A DNA stretch of 64,000 bases, taken from an uncultured Tolumonas sp. (GTDB lineage: Bacteria > Pseudomonadota > Gammaproteobacteria > Enterobacterales > Aeromonadaceae). How positions within the stretch are numbered: position 1 is the first letter of the stretch; every line of letters begins with the position of its first letter. Positions 21,672 to 31,602 of this stretch are shown here, piece by piece. The stretch is from assembly GCF_963676665.1 (NCBI RefSeq), contig NZ_OY781378.1, forward strand, positions 898,001 through 962,000, in the 5' to 3' direction. A model generated the notes under the pieces. It saw only the letters and a program-made list of their open reading frames with translations. It was not told the DNA's origin and ran no database searches. The position numbers and the translations under genes were made by a program.

Positions 21672-22451
21672 ATGACGTTACCATTACAGATCGCCGATAA
21701 AACCTTTAACTCTCGCTTACTCACTGGTACCGGCAAATTTGCCTCGGCTCAGGTTATGCAGCAAGCATTAACGGCCAGTGAAACGCAAATTGTTACGCTG
21801 GCACTGAAACGTGTTCGATTAGATGAACCCGACCTGCAAATTCTGGCACCGTTGCGGGCGATGGGCGTGCAATTGCTGCCGAACACTTCCGGTGCCCGCA
21901 ATGCCAAAGAAGCAATTTTTGCTGCACAACTGGCGCGTGAGGCGCTCGGCACTAACTGGCTGAAACTGGAGATCCACCCTGATCCGCGTTATCTGATGCC
22001 TGATCCGATAGAGACCTTTAAAGCAGCAGAAGAGCTTTGCAAACAGGGCTTTGTCGTGTTGCCATACTGCGGCGCTGATCCACTGTTGTGTAAACGCTTG
22101 GAAGCGGTCGGGTGTGCCGCTGTTATGCCACTCGGTGCGGCGATTGGTTCGAATCAAGGGCTTTCCACCAAAGCGATGCTGGAAATTATCATCGAACAAG
22201 CCAACGTACCGGTGATTGTAGATGCGGGCATTGGTGCGCCGTCACATGCGGCCACTGCGTTGGAAATGGGCGCTGATGCGGTGTTGGTAAATACTGCGAT
22301 TGCGGTGGCGGGCGAGCCGATTGCCATGGCGCGTGCGTTCAAAATGGCAGTGGAAGCTGGCCGTATCGCTTACGAAAGTGGCCTTGGTGCAGTGAATCAA
22401 CAAGCGATTGCTTCCAGCCCATTAGCGGCATTTTTGGAGACACTGGCATGA
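21672..22451 (+). CDS. thiG: Thiazole synthase ThiG
   Basis: 259 residues, typical length. ThiG condenses deoxyxylulose phosphate, dehydroglycine and the ThiS thiocarboxylate. The Schiff-base lysine is Lys98 in [38 protein letters not shown] and [33 protein letters not shown] are family signatures. It begins two bases after thiS and overlaps thiH by four (ATGA). The partner for dehydroglycine in this genome is ThiH (tyrosine lyase), so the anaerobic-type route is used rather than ThiO. Confidence 0.98.
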   Translation: MTLPLQIADKTFNSRLLTGTGKFASAQVMQQALTASETQIVTLALKRVRLDEPDLQILAPLRAMGVQLLPNTSGARNAKEAIFAAQLAREALGTNWLKLEIHPDPRYLMPDPIETFKAAEELCKQGFVVLPYCGADPLLCKRLEAVGCAAVMPLGAAIGSNQGLSTKAMLEIIIEQANVPVIVDAGIGAPSHAATALEMGADAVLVNTAIAVAGEPIAMARAFKMAVEAGRIAYESGLGAVNQQAIASSPLAAFLETLA

Positions 22452-23590
22452 GTTTCTACGATGAATGGGCCAAGCTCGATTGGGGCGAGCAGCAAGCGTG
22501 GGTGCTCGCGCAAACTGAGGCCGATGTGGAACTCGCACTTGCACGATTAGCCCGCACTGGCAAACGAGAACTCGCCGATTTTGCTGCGTTGATCTCGCCA
22601 GCAGCGGAGAAATATCTGTTACCGATGACCGAGTTGTCGCAAAAACTGACCCGGCAGCGTTTCGGTAACACCATCAATATGTATCTGCCGCTTTATCTGG
22701 CTAACCTCTGTGCCAATGACTGTACCTATTGCGGTTTTTCGATGAGCAACAAGATCAAACGCAAAGTGCTGTCGCTGGAAGAGATTGATCGCGAATGTCA
22801 GGTCATTCGTCAGATGGGTTTCAAGTCGCTGTTGTTGGTGACCGGTGAACATGAACGCAAGTCGGGCATGGACTATTTCCGTCAGGTTTTCCCCGTCATC
22901 AAACCGTATGTCTCTTATCTGATGATGGAAGTACAACCACTCTCCACTGATGATTACCGAGAACTGGTTAGCATGGGGCTCGATGGGGTGATGGTCTATC
23001 AGGAAACCTATCACGAGCCGACCTATGACAAGCATCATCTGCGCGGTAAGAAGAAAGATTTCCGCTGGCGGTTGGAAACCCCTGACCGCCTTGGCGAAGC
23101 TGGCGTGGATAAGATTGGACTGGGCGCATTACTGGGGTTAGGTGATTGGCGAACCGACAGCCTGATGGTCGCGCGGCACCTGCAATACCTGCGTAAAACA
23201 CACTGGCAGAGCCGTTATTCGATCTCATTCCCGCGTTTGCGCCCCTGCACTGGCGGTTTCCAACCGGCAAACCCGATGAGTGATCGTCAGTTATTACAAC
23301 TGATCTGCGCTTATCGGTTATTCGATCCTGAGGTGGAATTATCGCTGTCGACACGGGAAGGGCCTGAGTTCCGTGATTTCCTTATGCAAGTGGGGATCAC
23401 CACCATGAGTGCAGGCTCGAAAACCCAACCAGGAGGCTATGCCGAAGATCATCCTGAATTGGAGCAATTTGCGGTCAGTGATGAACGCAGCCCCGTTCAG
23501 GTGGCTTCAGTTATTCAAAAACAAGGCATGGAAGTGATCTGGCAAGAGTCCAGTCCACAACATTGGCATAACATCCCGATTTCTCAGTAA
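22448..23590 (+). CDS. thiH: Tyrosine lyase ThiH (2-iminoacetate synthase)
   Basis: 380 residues, matching E. coli ThiH (377). Radical-SAM enzyme cleaving tyrosine to p-cresol and dehydroglycine. The CX3CX2C cluster motif is Cys88, Cys92, Cys95 (CANDCTYC). The C-terminal BATS-like region contains [27 protein letters not shown] and [12 protein letters not shown]. It is the last gene of the thi operon and overlaps thiG by four bases. A perfect inverted repeat follows at 23605-23652. Confidence 0.98.
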   Translation: MSFYDEWAKLDWGEQQAWVLAQTEADVELALARLARTGKRELADFAALISPAAEKYLLPMTELSQKLTRQRFGNTINMYLPLYLANLCANDCTYCGFSMSNKIKRKVLSLEEIDRECQVIRQMGFKSLLLVTGEHERKSGMDYFRQVFPVIKPYVSYLMMEVQPLSTDDYRELVSMGLDGVMVYQETYHEPTYDKHHLRGKKKDFRWRLETPDRLGEAGVDKIGLGALLGLGDWRTDSLMVARHLQYLRKTHWQSRYSISFPRLRPCTGGFQPANPMSDRQLLQLICAYRLFDPEVELSLSTREGPEFRDFLMQVGITTMSAGSKTQPGGYAEDHPELEQFAVSDERSPVQVASVIQKQGMEVIWQESSPQHWHNIPISQ

Positions 23591-23604
23591 AATCCGTAAT
23601 CAGA

Positions 23605-23652
23605 GACTGCAAAATGCGAAAAAACAGGAAAAGTATTTTGCATTTTGCAGTC
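23605..23652. repeat. Perfect 13-bp inverted repeat after the thi operon
   Basis: GACTGCAAAATGC (23605-23617) and GCATTTTGCAGTC (23640-23652) are exact reverse complements around a 22-base A-rich loop, 14 bases beyond the thiH stop. No T-run follows on either strand, so it is not a standard intrinsic terminator; an RNA-stabilising 3' hairpin or a protein site is possible. Confidence 0.85.
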
Positions 23653-23825
23653 ATATGCGTCTAATCAGTGCAATATCTTCGTACGTAATAAATAAACTTC
23701 ATTAATATCAATAATTTGAATCGTTTTTATTTGTTTGTGAAAAATTGGCATCAAATGTGAATTAGTTATTGCAGCTAAGACCAACTTCGCCAGATGTGAT
23801 CGGCTGAAACTATTTCGGAGCAAAT

Positions 23826-24206
23826 ATGCCAGTCATTACTTACACAATGAATCACACACTCGTGCTGACAGTTGATGGCGAACTCAATAATGATATGGTT
23901 GAAGAAATCCGGCCGATCATTGATGCGTTAATTCAAAAACACACTGATGTATTGGTTGATATCAGTGCGGTTGGTTTTATTGATGCAGCCGGTATTGGCT
24001 CTTTGATCTACCTCTACAAACAACTGCAAAATAATGGCCGACGGATGCGTTTGATCTGCAAACAAGGCCAGCCACGCGATTTGCTTTCTATTCTGCATAT
24101 TGATCGAACCATTACTTGTTATTCCAGTATTCGCGATTTTTTAGCTGATCTATCGGCGGAAAAATCAGTATCCGAGCTGCGTTCACACGTTTCATTGGCT
24201 ATCTAG
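23826..24206 (+). CDS. STAS-domain protein (anti-sigma factor antagonist-like)
   Basis: 126 residues; the STAS fold spans about 5-105. The signature helix region reads VDISAVGFIDAAGIGSLIYLYKQL. In SpoIIAA-type antagonists the motif is D-S-S-G with a phosphorylatable serine. Here it is D53-A54-A55-G56, so the usual kinase target is absent. The ATG has GGAG six bases upstream. There is no adjacent anti-sigma kinase, phosphatase or transporter; its neighbours are the thi operon and mtgA. It may be a constitutively binding partner of some regulator encoded elsewhere, or a stand-alone STAS of a different role. The fold call is firm, the function open. Confidence 0.85.
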   Translation: MPVITYTMNHTLVLTVDGELNNDMVEEIRPIIDALIQKHTDVLVDISAVGFIDAAGIGSLIYLYKQLQNNGRRMRLICKQGQPRDLLSILHIDRTITCYSSIRDFLADLSAEKSVSELRSHVSLAI

Positions 24207-24277
24207 TGCACTACAGACTCGTCAGGCATTTCCGATTTGGTTAAACTGTGTGTTTTAGGACCACCTGAATTCTGTTT

Positions 24278-25012
24278 ATGCTGGCTGTATGTCGTAATTT
24301 CCTGAGTTTTAATAATATGTCCTGGACTATGTGGCTGAAAAAGTTACTGGTCTTATGGCTGCTCTGGTTTTGCGCTTGGCACCTCGCTATCTTCTTACGT
24401 ATTGTCAGTTACATCTGGTATGACCCATCCTCCACTTCCTTCATGGATGAACAATTAGCCATGTTGCAGCTGGAAAATTCAGCCATAAAAAAACAGCAGA
24501 CGTGGATTCCCTATTCCTCTGTATCGAAATCATTAAAACGGGCATTAATCGCGGCAGAAGACGCCAAATTTCTCGATCACGATGGTTTTGATTGGGATGG
24601 CATTGAAAATGCGTGGGAGAAAAACCTAGCTAAAGGCAAAATCGTTGCGGGCGGTTCCACCATCAGTCAGCAATTGGCCAAAAATCTATTCCTCAGCGCA
24701 AATAAAACACCATGGCGTAAATTAGATGAAGCTCTGATTACCGTCATGTTGGAAACAGTGCTAGATAAGCAGCGGATATATGAAATTTATCTGAATGTGA
24801 TCGAGTGGGGCGAGGGCATTTACGGCGCAGAAGCGGCTGCCCAAAATTATTTTGGTGTATCAGCAAAAAGACTCAGTGCATCTCAATCGGCCTATCTCGC
24901 TGCGATGGTGACCAATCCGCGTTATTATCAAACTCATCGCCGCTCAGCTCATTTGCTGCATAAATCAGCAGTTATTCTCCGAAGAATGAGTCAATCTGAC
25001 ATTCCTGATTGA
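24278..25012 (+). CDS. mtgA: Monofunctional peptidoglycan glycosyltransferase MtgA
   Basis: 244 residues from the ATG at 24278; ATGs at 24317 and 24329 are also in frame and none has a clear ribosome site. One N-terminal membrane anchor (KLLVLWLLWFCAWHLAIFLRIV) is followed by a GT51 domain. Motif 1 IAAEDAKFLDHDGFDWDGI contains the catalytic Glu94, and GGSTISQQLAKNLFL, KQRIYEIYLNVIEWGEGIYGAEAAA and the C-terminal AAMVTNP match the other conserved motifs. It polymerises lipid II glycan chains without a transpeptidase domain. It stands alone between the STAS gene and tig. Confidence 0.93.
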   Translation: MLAVCRNFLSFNNMSWTMWLKKLLVLWLLWFCAWHLAIFLRIVSYIWYDPSSTSFMDEQLAMLQLENSAIKKQQTWIPYSSVSKSLKRALIAAEDAKFLDHDGFDWDGIENAWEKNLAKGKIVAGGSTISQQLAKNLFLSANKTPWRKLDEALITVMLETVLDKQRIYEIYLNVIEWGEGIYGAEAAAQNYFGVSAKRLSASQSAYLAAMVTNPRYYQTHRRSAHLLHKSAVILRRMSQSDIPD

Positions 25013-25059
25013 TTAATTTGGCCTTGGTCAGAAAAAACGTCAGCTAGCGCACACCTCCC

Positions 25060-25088
25060 TCGACTCGCTGAAACTCCACCGCTATAAT
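25060..25088 (+). promoter_or_regulatory. Sigma-70-type promoter upstream of tig
   Basis: TCGACT (25060-25065, four of six), 17-base spacer, perfect TATAAT (25083-25088). The start would be near 25095, about 100 bases before the tig ATG. Confidence 0.6.
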
Positions 25089-25196
25089 GGCGCGTCATTT
25101 TGTAACCGTCGCAATTTGCGTATCATTTTTAGTGGCGGTCAACCGACCACCAACAATAGCAACAGCACCAGGTGCTGAGTTTTACGAGGTAATGCA

Positions 25197-26507
25197 ATGC
25201 AAGTTTCTGTAGAGACGACCCAAGGTCTGGAACGCCGTCTTACCATCACCGTACCAGCTGATAAAATCGAAAAAGAATATAACAGCCGTCTGAATCAGGT
25301 TGCTAAAACCCGTCGTATCGATGGTTTCCGTCCTGGTAAAGCGCCAAAAGCTCTGATCCAGAAAATGTACGGTGAAGCGATTGTTGCTGATGTGGCTGAT
25401 GCAGTTATGCAACGTCACTTTGTTGAAGCATTGGTAGCTGAAAAACTGAATCCAGTTGGCGCACCGACTCTGGAGCCAAATCAACTGACTCCAGGTTCTG
25501 ATTTCACTTTCACAGTTTCTTTTGAAGTCTACCCAGAATTCAAAGTACAGAATCTGGATGCCGTTAAAGTAGAAAAACAAGTCGCTACTGTTACCGATGC
25601 CGATCTGGACAAAATGCTGACCACTCTGCGTAAACAACACGCTGCATGGGTTGACGCTGATGAAGCGGCTGCCAATGAACTGCGTGTGAACATGGATTTC
25701 GTGGGTTCAGTTGATGGTGAAGAATTCGACGGCGGTAAAGCTGAAGGTTTCGCACTGGTACTGGGCGCTGGCCGTATGATCCCTGGCTTTGAAGACGGTA
25801 TCATTGGTAAAAAAGCTGGTGAGTCTTTCGATATCGAAGTGACTTTCCCTGAAGATTACCAAGCTGAACACCTGAAAGGCAAAGCCGCTAAATTTGCTAT
25901 CAAACTGAACAAAGTTGAAAAGCAAGAGCTGCCAGAGCTGGATGCTGAATTCATCAAACGTTTCGGCGTTGAAGATGGTTCTATCGACAGCCTGAAAGCT
26001 GAAATCCGTAAAAACATGGAACGCGAACTGAATCAGGCGCTGAAAAACCAGGTTAAAGAACAGATCCTGTCTGGTCTGCTGGAACAGAACCAAATCGACG
26101 TACCAAAAGCTGCAGTAACTCGTGAAATCGAAGCACTGCGTCAACAAGCTATGCAACGTTTCGGCGCTGCAAACAGCAAAAATGTACCACAGCTGCCAGA
26201 CGAATTGTTCCAGGAACAAGCTGAACGCCGTGTTCGTGTAGGTCTGCTGTTAGGCGAAGTGATCCGTGAACAAGACATCAAAGCTGATGACGCTCGTGTT
26301 AAAACACTGATCGAATCACTGGCTACTGCTTACGAAGATCCATCAGAAGTTGTTGATTACTACTTCCAAAATGAGCGTCTGCTGAGCAACATGCGTGATC
26401 TGGCTGTTGAAGATCAAGCTATCGAGTTCCTGCTGAGCAAAGCACAGGTAACTGAAAAAGCGACCTCATTTGATGAAGTGATCAACAAACCTGGCGCTGC
26501 TGCGTAA
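25197..26507 (+). CDS. tig: Trigger factor (ribosome-associated chaperone / PPIase)
   Basis: 436 residues, usual length about 432. The N-terminal ribosome-binding domain carries the signature [17 protein letters not shown] (about 43-59; GFRxGKxP). A central FKBP-type PPIase domain spans about 150-245 ([38 protein letters not shown]), and the C-terminal chaperone domain follows. GAGG lies about seven bases before the ATG at 25197, five bases downstream of another ATG in a different frame. It is the first gene of the tig-clpP-clpX-lon-hupB-ppiD series. Confidence 0.98.
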   Translation: MQVSVETTQGLERRLTITVPADKIEKEYNSRLNQVAKTRRIDGFRPGKAPKALIQKMYGEAIVADVADAVMQRHFVEALVAEKLNPVGAPTLEPNQLTPGSDFTFTVSFEVYPEFKVQNLDAVKVEKQVATVTDADLDKMLTTLRKQHAAWVDADEAAANELRVNMDFVGSVDGEEFDGGKAEGFALVLGAGRMIPGFEDGIIGKKAGESFDIEVTFPEDYQAEHLKGKAAKFAIKLNKVEKQELPELDAEFIKRFGVEDGSIDSLKAEIRKNMERELNQALKNQVKEQILSGLLEQNQIDVPKAAVTREIEALRQQAMQRFGAANSKNVPQLPDELFQEQAERRVRVGLLLGEVIREQDIKADDARVKTLIESLATAYEDPSEVVDYYFQNERLLSNMRDLAVEDQAIEFLLSKAQVTEKATSFDEVINKPGAAA

Positions 26508-26514
26508 TCAGAAA

Positions 26515-26545
26515 TTGACTGAACACACAATCTAATGCGTATAAT
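26515..26545 (+). promoter_or_regulatory. Candidate clpP promoter inside the tig-clpP gap
   Basis: TTGACT (26515-26520, five of six) and perfect TATAAT (26540-26545) with a 19-base spacer, slightly longer than ideal. The -10 box abuts the stem of the tig terminator, so the transcript would start within the hairpin. Confidence 0.45.
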
Positions 26546-26579
26546 GGCCCGAAAGCGAAAGAATTCGGGCCATTTTTTT
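26545..26579 (+). terminator. Rho-independent terminator after tig
   Basis: Perfect 9-bp stem TGGCCCGAA (26545-26553) and TTCGGGCCA (26564-26572), loop of 10, then seven T. It ends about 13 bases before clpP, whose ribosome site (AGGT) overlaps the T-run end. Confidence 0.85.
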
Positions 26580-26592
26580 AGGTATTCTGACT

Positions 26593-27216
26593 ATGACCAA
26601 TTTGTTCAATGATCAAACTTCATCTCCGTTGAATTCTCTGGTGCCGATTGTTGTAGAACAAACAGCACGGGGCGAGCGTTCTTACGATATCTATTCTCGC
26701 CTGTTAAAGGAACGAGTGATCTTTTTGACTGGTCAGGTTGAAGACCAGATGGCTAACCTGATTGTGGCACAGCTGCTGTTTCTGGAATCAGAAAGTCCGG
26801 ACAAAGATATCTATATTTATATCAATTCTCCGGGTGGTTCTGTTACTGCAGGTATGGCAATTTATGACACGCTGAAATTCATCAAACCAGATGTAAGTAC
26901 AGTGTGTATGGGGCAAGCGTGTTCCATGGGCGCATTCCTGCTGTCGGCAGGTACAAAAGGCAAACGTTTCTGCTTGCCAAGCGCTCGCGTTATGATCCAT
27001 CAGCCTTTAGGCGGTTTCCAGGGGCAAGCATCTGATATTCAGATCCATGCTATGGAAATTCTGAAGATTAAAGAACGATTGAACCAGCTGCTGTCCGATC
27101 ATACAGGTCAGCCACTGGAACGAATTGAGCGTGACACTGACCGTGATAATTTCATGTCAGCCGATCAAGCCGTCGAATATGGTTTGGTTGATGCCATCCT
27201 GAATAAACGCGCCTGA
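26593..27216 (+). CDS. clpP: ATP-dependent Clp protease proteolytic subunit ClpP
   Basis: 207 residues with catalytic triad Ser111 (GQACSMGAF), His136 (MIHQPLGG) and Asp185, at the same numbers as E. coli ClpP. The N-terminal ~14 residues are the expected self-cleaved propeptide ahead of the [23 protein letters not shown] core. It forms the tetradecameric chamber used with ClpX (next gene) and ClpA. It is separated from clpX by 75 bases with no terminator, so co-transcription is likely. Confidence 0.98.
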   Translation: MTNLFNDQTSSPLNSLVPIVVEQTARGERSYDIYSRLLKERVIFLTGQVEDQMANLIVAQLLFLESESPDKDIYIYINSPGGSVTAGMAIYDTLKFIKPDVSTVCMGQACSMGAFLLSAGTKGKRFCLPSARVMIHQPLGGFQGQASDIQIHAMEILKIKERLNQLLSDHTGQPLERIERDTDRDNFMSADQAVEYGLVDAILNKRA

Positions 27217-27291
27217 CAGATTGGTCATTCTGCGCTACATTCAAAGGATGTGTAGTCATGAGCACGGAATCGTAAGTACAAGAGGTTTTGA

Positions 27292-28572
27292 ATGACAGAT
27301 AAACGCAAAGACAGTGACCATAGCAAACTGTTGTATTGCTCATTTTGCGGCAAAAGTCAGCATGAGGTCCGTAAACTGATTGCTGGTCCATCAGTTTATA
27401 TTTGCGATGAGTGCGTCGATCTGTGTAACGATATTATTCGTGAAGAGATCCGTGACATCAGTGGTGCACGTCCTCATACAACTGAATTACCAACGCCACA
27501 CAAAATCCGCGCACACCTCGACGATTATGTTATCGGACAGGATCTGGCCAAAAAAGTGCTGGCAGTAGCGGTATATAACCACTACAAACGTTTGCGCAGC
27601 GGTAACACTTCTGACGGTGTTGAACTGGGTAAATCTAACATCTTGCTAATCGGCCCTACTGGTAGCGGTAAAACCCTGTTGGCTGAGACATTGGCTCGCC
27701 TGCTGGATGTGCCATTTACTATGGCTGACGCCACCACACTGACTGAAGCGGGTTATGTGGGTGAAGACGTTGAAAACATCATCCAGAAGTTACTGCAGAA
27801 ATGTGATTATGATGTCGAGAAAGCACAGCGCGGTATCGTCTACATCGACGAAATCGATAAAATTTCTCGTAAATCCGATAATCCATCTATTACTCGCGAC
27901 GTATCCGGTGAAGGTGTGCAGCAAGCATTGCTGAAACTGATCGAAGGCACTATTGCAGCAGTACCACCGCAAGGTGGTCGTAAGCATCCACAACAGGAAT
28001 TCCTGCAGGTAGATACCTCAAAGATCCTGTTTATCTGCGGTGGTGCATTCGCTGGTCTGGATAAAGTGGTTGAACAACGCACGGCACAGGGCGCTGGTAT
28101 CGGCTTCAATGCGGAAGTGAAATCGAAAGATCAAAAAGTCACACTAAGCGAATCGTTCGCCAAAGTTGAACCGGAAGATCTGGTTAAATATGGTTTGATT
28201 CCCGAATTCATTGGTCGTTTGCCTGTTCTTGCTACGTTGACTGAGTTAGATGAAGACGCGCTGATTCAAATCTTGGTTGAACCGAAAAATGCACTGACTA
28301 AACAATATCAGGCGTTGTTCAAACTGGAAGGCGCAGAGCTTGAGTTCCGTGATGATGCTCTGAAAGCGATTGCCCGCAAAGCAATGGAGCGTAAAACCGG
28401 TGCGCGCGGTTTGCGTTCCATCGTGGAAGGCGTATTGCTGGATACGATGTATGACCTGCCATCTGTTGAGCATGTCAGCAAGGTTGTTGTCGATGAACAT
28501 GTCATTAAAGGCGAAACACAGCCAATTCTGATCTATGACAATCCAGAGAAACAAGCTGCATCGGCTGAGTAA
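27292..28572 (+). CDS. clpX: ATP-dependent Clp protease ATPase subunit ClpX
   Basis: 426 residues. The N-terminal zinc-binding domain has Cys16, Cys19, Cys38 and Cys41 (CSFC, CDEC). AAA+ motifs are Walker A GPTGSGKT at 121-128, Walker [11 protein letters not shown], and the GYVGEDVE pore loop. The ClpP-docking IGF loop is visible in [12 protein letters not shown]. The unfoldase recognises tagged substrates and feeds ClpP. A terminator and a heat-shock promoter separate it from lon. Confidence 0.98.
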   Translation: MTDKRKDSDHSKLLYCSFCGKSQHEVRKLIAGPSVYICDECVDLCNDIIREEIRDISGARPHTTELPTPHKIRAHLDDYVIGQDLAKKVLAVAVYNHYKRLRSGNTSDGVELGKSNILLIGPTGSGKTLLAETLARLLDVPFTMADATTLTEAGYVGEDVENIIQKLLQKCDYDVEKAQRGIVYIDEIDKISRKSDNPSITRDVSGEGVQQALLKLIEGTIAAVPPQGGRKHPQQEFLQVDTSKILFICGGAFAGLDKVVEQRTAQGAGIGFNAEVKSKDQKVTLSESFAKVEPEDLVKYGLIPEFIGRLPVLATLTELDEDALIQILVEPKNALTKQYQALFKLEGAELEFRDDALKAIARKAMERKTGARGLRSIVEGVLLDTMYDLPSVEHVSKVVVDEHVIKGETQPILIYDNPEKQAASAE

Positions 28573-28592
28573 TTGACTGAAAAATGAACAAA

Positions 28593-28625
28593 AGAAAGGG
28601 GCTTTGGCCCCTTTCTCATTTTTTG
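28593..28625 (+). terminator. Rho-independent terminator after clpX
   Basis: Perfect 10-bp stem AGAAAGGGGC (28593-28602) and GCCCCTTTCT (28607-28616), 4-nt loop, then CATTTTTT. Confidence 0.9.
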
Positions 28626-28637
28626 AAGGTAATGAGA

Positions 28638-28664
28638 TTGAATAACAGTGAAATAGCCCCATAT
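28638..28664 (+). promoter_or_regulatory. Sigma-32 (heat-shock) promoter for lon
   Basis: TTGAA (28638-28642), 14-base spacer, CCCCATAT (28657-28664). This matches the RpoH consensus with a complete -10 element; lon is a classical heat-shock gene. Confidence 0.8.
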
Positions 28665-28711
28665 ACTGATCCTATGCTCAGCTTTCAGGCATAAGCCAAG
28701 AGAATAATTCT

Positions 28712-31060
28712 ATGAATTTACAGCGCTCAGATCGTATCGTGCTACCTGTTCTGCCGCTTCGGGATGTAGTGGTATATCCCCACATGGTTATCCCGTTGTT
28801 TGTCGGCCGTGAAAAATCAATCCGTTGCCTAGAAGTAGCAATGGAACAGGATAAAAAAATTCTGTTAGTGGCACAGAAAGATGCGGCCACTGATAATCCG
28901 GAAAAATCGGATCTCTATCCTGTTGGTACAATTGCCAATATTCTGCAATTACTGAAGTTACCTGATGGCACAGTTAAAGTGTTGGTCGAAGGTGCAGAAC
29001 GTGTATTGCTGGAAGAGCTAACCGACGAAGAAACCTATTACGTGGGTATCGTTTGTCCACTGGAATGTGTCGACATTCCAGATGCCGAAAGTGATGTCCT
29101 GATCCGCTCTGCAATTACTCAGTTTGAAGGCTATATCAAACTGAATAAGAAGATCCCGCCTGAGGTACTAACCTCTATCGCAGCTATTGATGATCCTGTT
29201 CGCCTGGCTGATACGATGGCTGCACATATGCCACTGAAACTGGAAGACAAGCAACGTGTGCTTGAAATTCAGGAAGTGTCAGAACGCCTGATGTTTTTGA
29301 TGGCGAAAATGGAATCGGAAATTGACCTGTTGCAGGTTGAAAAACGGATCCGTTCCCGTGTTAAAAAGCAGATGGAAAAAAGCCAGCGTGAGTATTATCT
29401 GAATGAGCAGATGAAGGCGATTCAGAAAGAGCTGGGCGAGTTGGATGAAAATACTCCTGACGAATTTGAGACGCTGCATAAAAAAATCATCGATGCAGGG
29501 ATGACGCTGGAAGCGAAAGACAAAGCACTGGCGGAATTGACCAAGCTGAAAATGATGTCGCCGATGTCAGCGGAAGCCACAGTAGTTCGCAGCTACATTG
29601 ATTGGTTGATTGCAGTACCTTGGAAAGCGCGTACCAAAGTGAAGAAAAATCTGCAACTAGCGGAAACAGTGCTGGATGAAGATCACTACGGGCTGGAAAA
29701 AGTAAAAGAACGTATTTTGGAATATCTGGCAGTACAAAGCCGGATCAACCAATTGAAAGGCCCGATTTTGTGTCTGGTTGGCCCTCCAGGGGTTGGTAAA
29801 ACAAGTCTGGGGCAATCTATTGCCAAAGCTACCGGACGTAAATACGTGCGTATGGCTCTGGGTGGCGTCAGAGACGAAGCCGAGATCCGAGGTCATCGCC
29901 GTACTTACATCGGCTCTTTGCCGGGCAAACTTATTCAGAAAATGGCCAAGGTCGGGGTGAAAAATCCGCTGTTCCTGTTAGATGAAATCGATAAGATGTC
30001 TTCTGATATGCGTGGTGATCCGGCTTCTGCATTACTGGAAGTGCTTGATCCAGAACAGAACAATAGTTTCAGCGACCATTATCTGGAAGTTGATTACGAT
30101 CTGTCGGATGTTATGTTTGTCGCAACATCTAATTCGATGAACATTCCAGGCCCATTACTGGATCGTATGGAAGTCATTCGTCTGTCTGGTTACACCGAAG
30201 ATGAAAAACTGAATATTGCGAAAAGTCATTTATTACAAAAACAAATTGAGCGCAATGGACTGAAAGCAAACGAAATTACTATCGAAGATTCCGCGATCAT
30301 CGATATTATTCGTTATTACACCCGAGAAGCAGGTGTGCGTAGTCTTGAGCGTGAAATCTCTAAAATTTGCCGTAAAGCAGTAAAAGCTATTTTGCTGAAT
30401 AAAGATCTCAAGCATGTGACTGTGAACGCCGATAATCTGAAAGATTATTTAGGGGTTCAGCGGTTTGATTTCGGTAAGGCGGAAGATCATAACCAAGTCG
30501 GACAGGTTGTTGGTCTGGCATGGACAGAAGTTGGTGGCGATCTATTAACGATTGAAGCGACGAATGTGCCGGGTAAAGGTAAACTGACCTACACCGGTTC
30601 GCTAGGCGATGTGATGCAGGAATCTATTCAGGCCGCGATGACGGTTGTCAGAGCTCGTGCTGAGTCGTTACGTATCAATGCTGATTTCTATGAGAAACGC
30701 GACATCCATGTGCATGTTCCTGAAGGTGCCACACCGAAAGATGGTCCAAGTGCGGGTATCGCAATGTGTACGGCGCTGGTGTCCAGTCTGACAGGAAATC
30801 CTGTTCGTGCTGACGTTGCTATGACTGGTGAAATTACACTGCGCGGTGAAGTGTTGCCAATTGGTGGCTTAAAAGAAAAATTGCTAGCAGCACATCGTGG
30901 TGGCATCAAACGTGTGGTCATTCCATTTGAGAACACAAAAGATCTGGAAGAGATCCCTGATAATGTCAAACAAGATCTCGAAATACATCCGGTTCGCTGG
31001 ATTGATCAAGTGCTTGAGTTAGCGTTACAAGAGCCTGTTGATCGGGTAAGCGTGTCATAA
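28712..31060 (+). CDS. lon: ATP-dependent protease Lon (La)
   Basis: 782 residues, E. coli Lon is 784. The N domain begins [26 protein letters not shown]. The coiled-coil is rich in [33 protein letters not shown], Walker A GPPGVGKT is at 357-364 and Walker [12 protein letters not shown] follows. The proteolytic dyad is Ser680 (KDGPSAG) and Lys723 (GGLKEK). It degrades misfolded and short-lived regulatory proteins in the cytosol. It has its own heat-shock promoter and terminator. This is the orthologue at the canonical locus; the paralogue at 2992-5382 shares the same active-site architecture. Confidence 0.98.
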   Translation: MNLQRSDRIVLPVLPLRDVVVYPHMVIPLFVGREKSIRCLEVAMEQDKKILLVAQKDAATDNPEKSDLYPVGTIANILQLLKLPDGTVKVLVEGAERVLLEELTDEETYYVGIVCPLECVDIPDAESDVLIRSAITQFEGYIKLNKKIPPEVLTSIAAIDDPVRLADTMAAHMPLKLEDKQRVLEIQEVSERLMFLMAKMESEIDLLQVEKRIRSRVKKQMEKSQREYYLNEQMKAIQKELGELDENTPDEFETLHKKIIDAGMTLEAKDKALAELTKLKMMSPMSAEATVVRSYIDWLIAVPWKARTKVKKNLQLAETVLDEDHYGLEKVKERILEYLAVQSRINQLKGPILCLVGPPGVGKTSLGQSIAKATGRKYVRMALGGVRDEAEIRGHRRTYIGSLPGKLIQKMAKVGVKNPLFLLDEIDKMSSDMRGDPASALLEVLDPEQNNSFSDHYLEVDYDLSDVMFVATSNSMNIPGPLLDRMEVIRLSGYTEDEKLNIAKSHLLQKQIERNGLKANEITIEDSAIIDIIRYYTREAGVRSLEREISKICRKAVKAILLNKDLKHVTVNADNLKDYLGVQRFDFGKAEDHNQVGQVVGLAWTEVGGDLLTIEATNVPGKGKLTYTGSLGDVMQESIQAAMTVVRARAESLRINADFYEKRDIHVHVPEGATPKDGPSAGIAMCTALVSSLTGNPVRADVAMTGEITLRGEVLPIGGLKEKLLAAHRGGIKRVVIPFENTKDLEEIPDNVKQDLEIHPVRWIDQVLELALQEPVDRVSVS

Positions 31061-31110
31061 TCAGATGTTTTTTGCGCGAAAGCGTGAATCCTGACGACTA
31101 CTGATATAAA

Positions 31111-31138
31111 GCCGGTTGCAAACCGCAACCGGCTTTTG
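31111..31138 (+). terminator. Rho-independent terminator after lon
   Basis: Stem GCCGGTTGC (31111-31119) and GCAACCGGC (31125-31133) with a 5-nt loop, then TTTTG. Confidence 0.85.
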
Positions 31139-31198
31139 TATAACCGAGAGCTGTTTTCTAACGGAATAACCAGCCACAAAAATCATAAGGGGAAAGAA

Positions 31199-31471
31199 GT
31201 GAACAAATCACAGTTGGTTGATAAAATTTCCGAAAGCGCGGATATCTCCAAAGCTGCTGCAGGTCGCGCTCTGGATGCTTTCATTGACGCAGTGGGTGAC
31301 GCATTAAAAGAGGGTGATCAGGTTTCTCTGGTCGGTTTTGGTACCTTTGCAGTGCGTGAGCGTGCATCTCGTTCTGGTCGTAATCCTCAGACTGGCGCAA
31401 CGATTGAAATTGCTGCTTGCAAGCAACCTGCTTTTAAAGCAGGGAAAGCATTAAAGGACTCTGTTAATTAA
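31199..31471 (+). CDS. hupB: DNA-binding protein HU-beta
   Basis: 90 residues, the standard HU length. The start is a GTG at 31199 with AAGGGG seven bases upstream; an upstream frame extension to 31136 would add a non-family leader running through the lon terminator. The sequence follows HU throughout: [46 protein letters not shown] and [15 protein letters not shown] bends and compacts DNA as a dimer in the nucleoid. Confidence 0.97.
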   Translation: MNKSQLVDKISESADISKAAAGRALDAFIDAVGDALKEGDQVSLVGFGTFAVRERASRSGRNPQTGATIEIAACKQPAFKAGKALKDSVN

Positions 31472-31504
31472 TTTGTCTGCGATGAATTTGATTAATTGTT
31501 CTTC

Positions 31505-31537
31505 TCGACTGGAGTACCTGTTTCGATATCCAGTCGA
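31505..31537 (+). repeat. Inverted repeat downstream of hupB
   Basis: TCGACTGGA (31505-31513) and TCCAGTCGA (31529-31537), perfect 9-bp arms with a 15-base loop. It lies directly before the hupB terminator and is not followed by T. Confidence 0.7.
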
Positions 31538-31543
31538 CCATAG

Positions 31544-31567
31544 AGCGCATCCTCTGATGCGCTTTTT
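31544..31567 (+). terminator. Rho-independent terminator after hupB
   Basis: Stem AGCGCATC (31544-31551) and GATGCGCT (31556-31563) with a 4-nt loop and TTTT. Confidence 0.85.
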
Positions 31568-31602
31568 GTGTTTATATCCACTGCATTAGGAGCATTAGAT
31601 AC

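Noticed and set aside
25707-26219. 170-residue frame antisense to tig
   Set aside because: Very Phe-rich translation of complementary codons; a shadow of tig.
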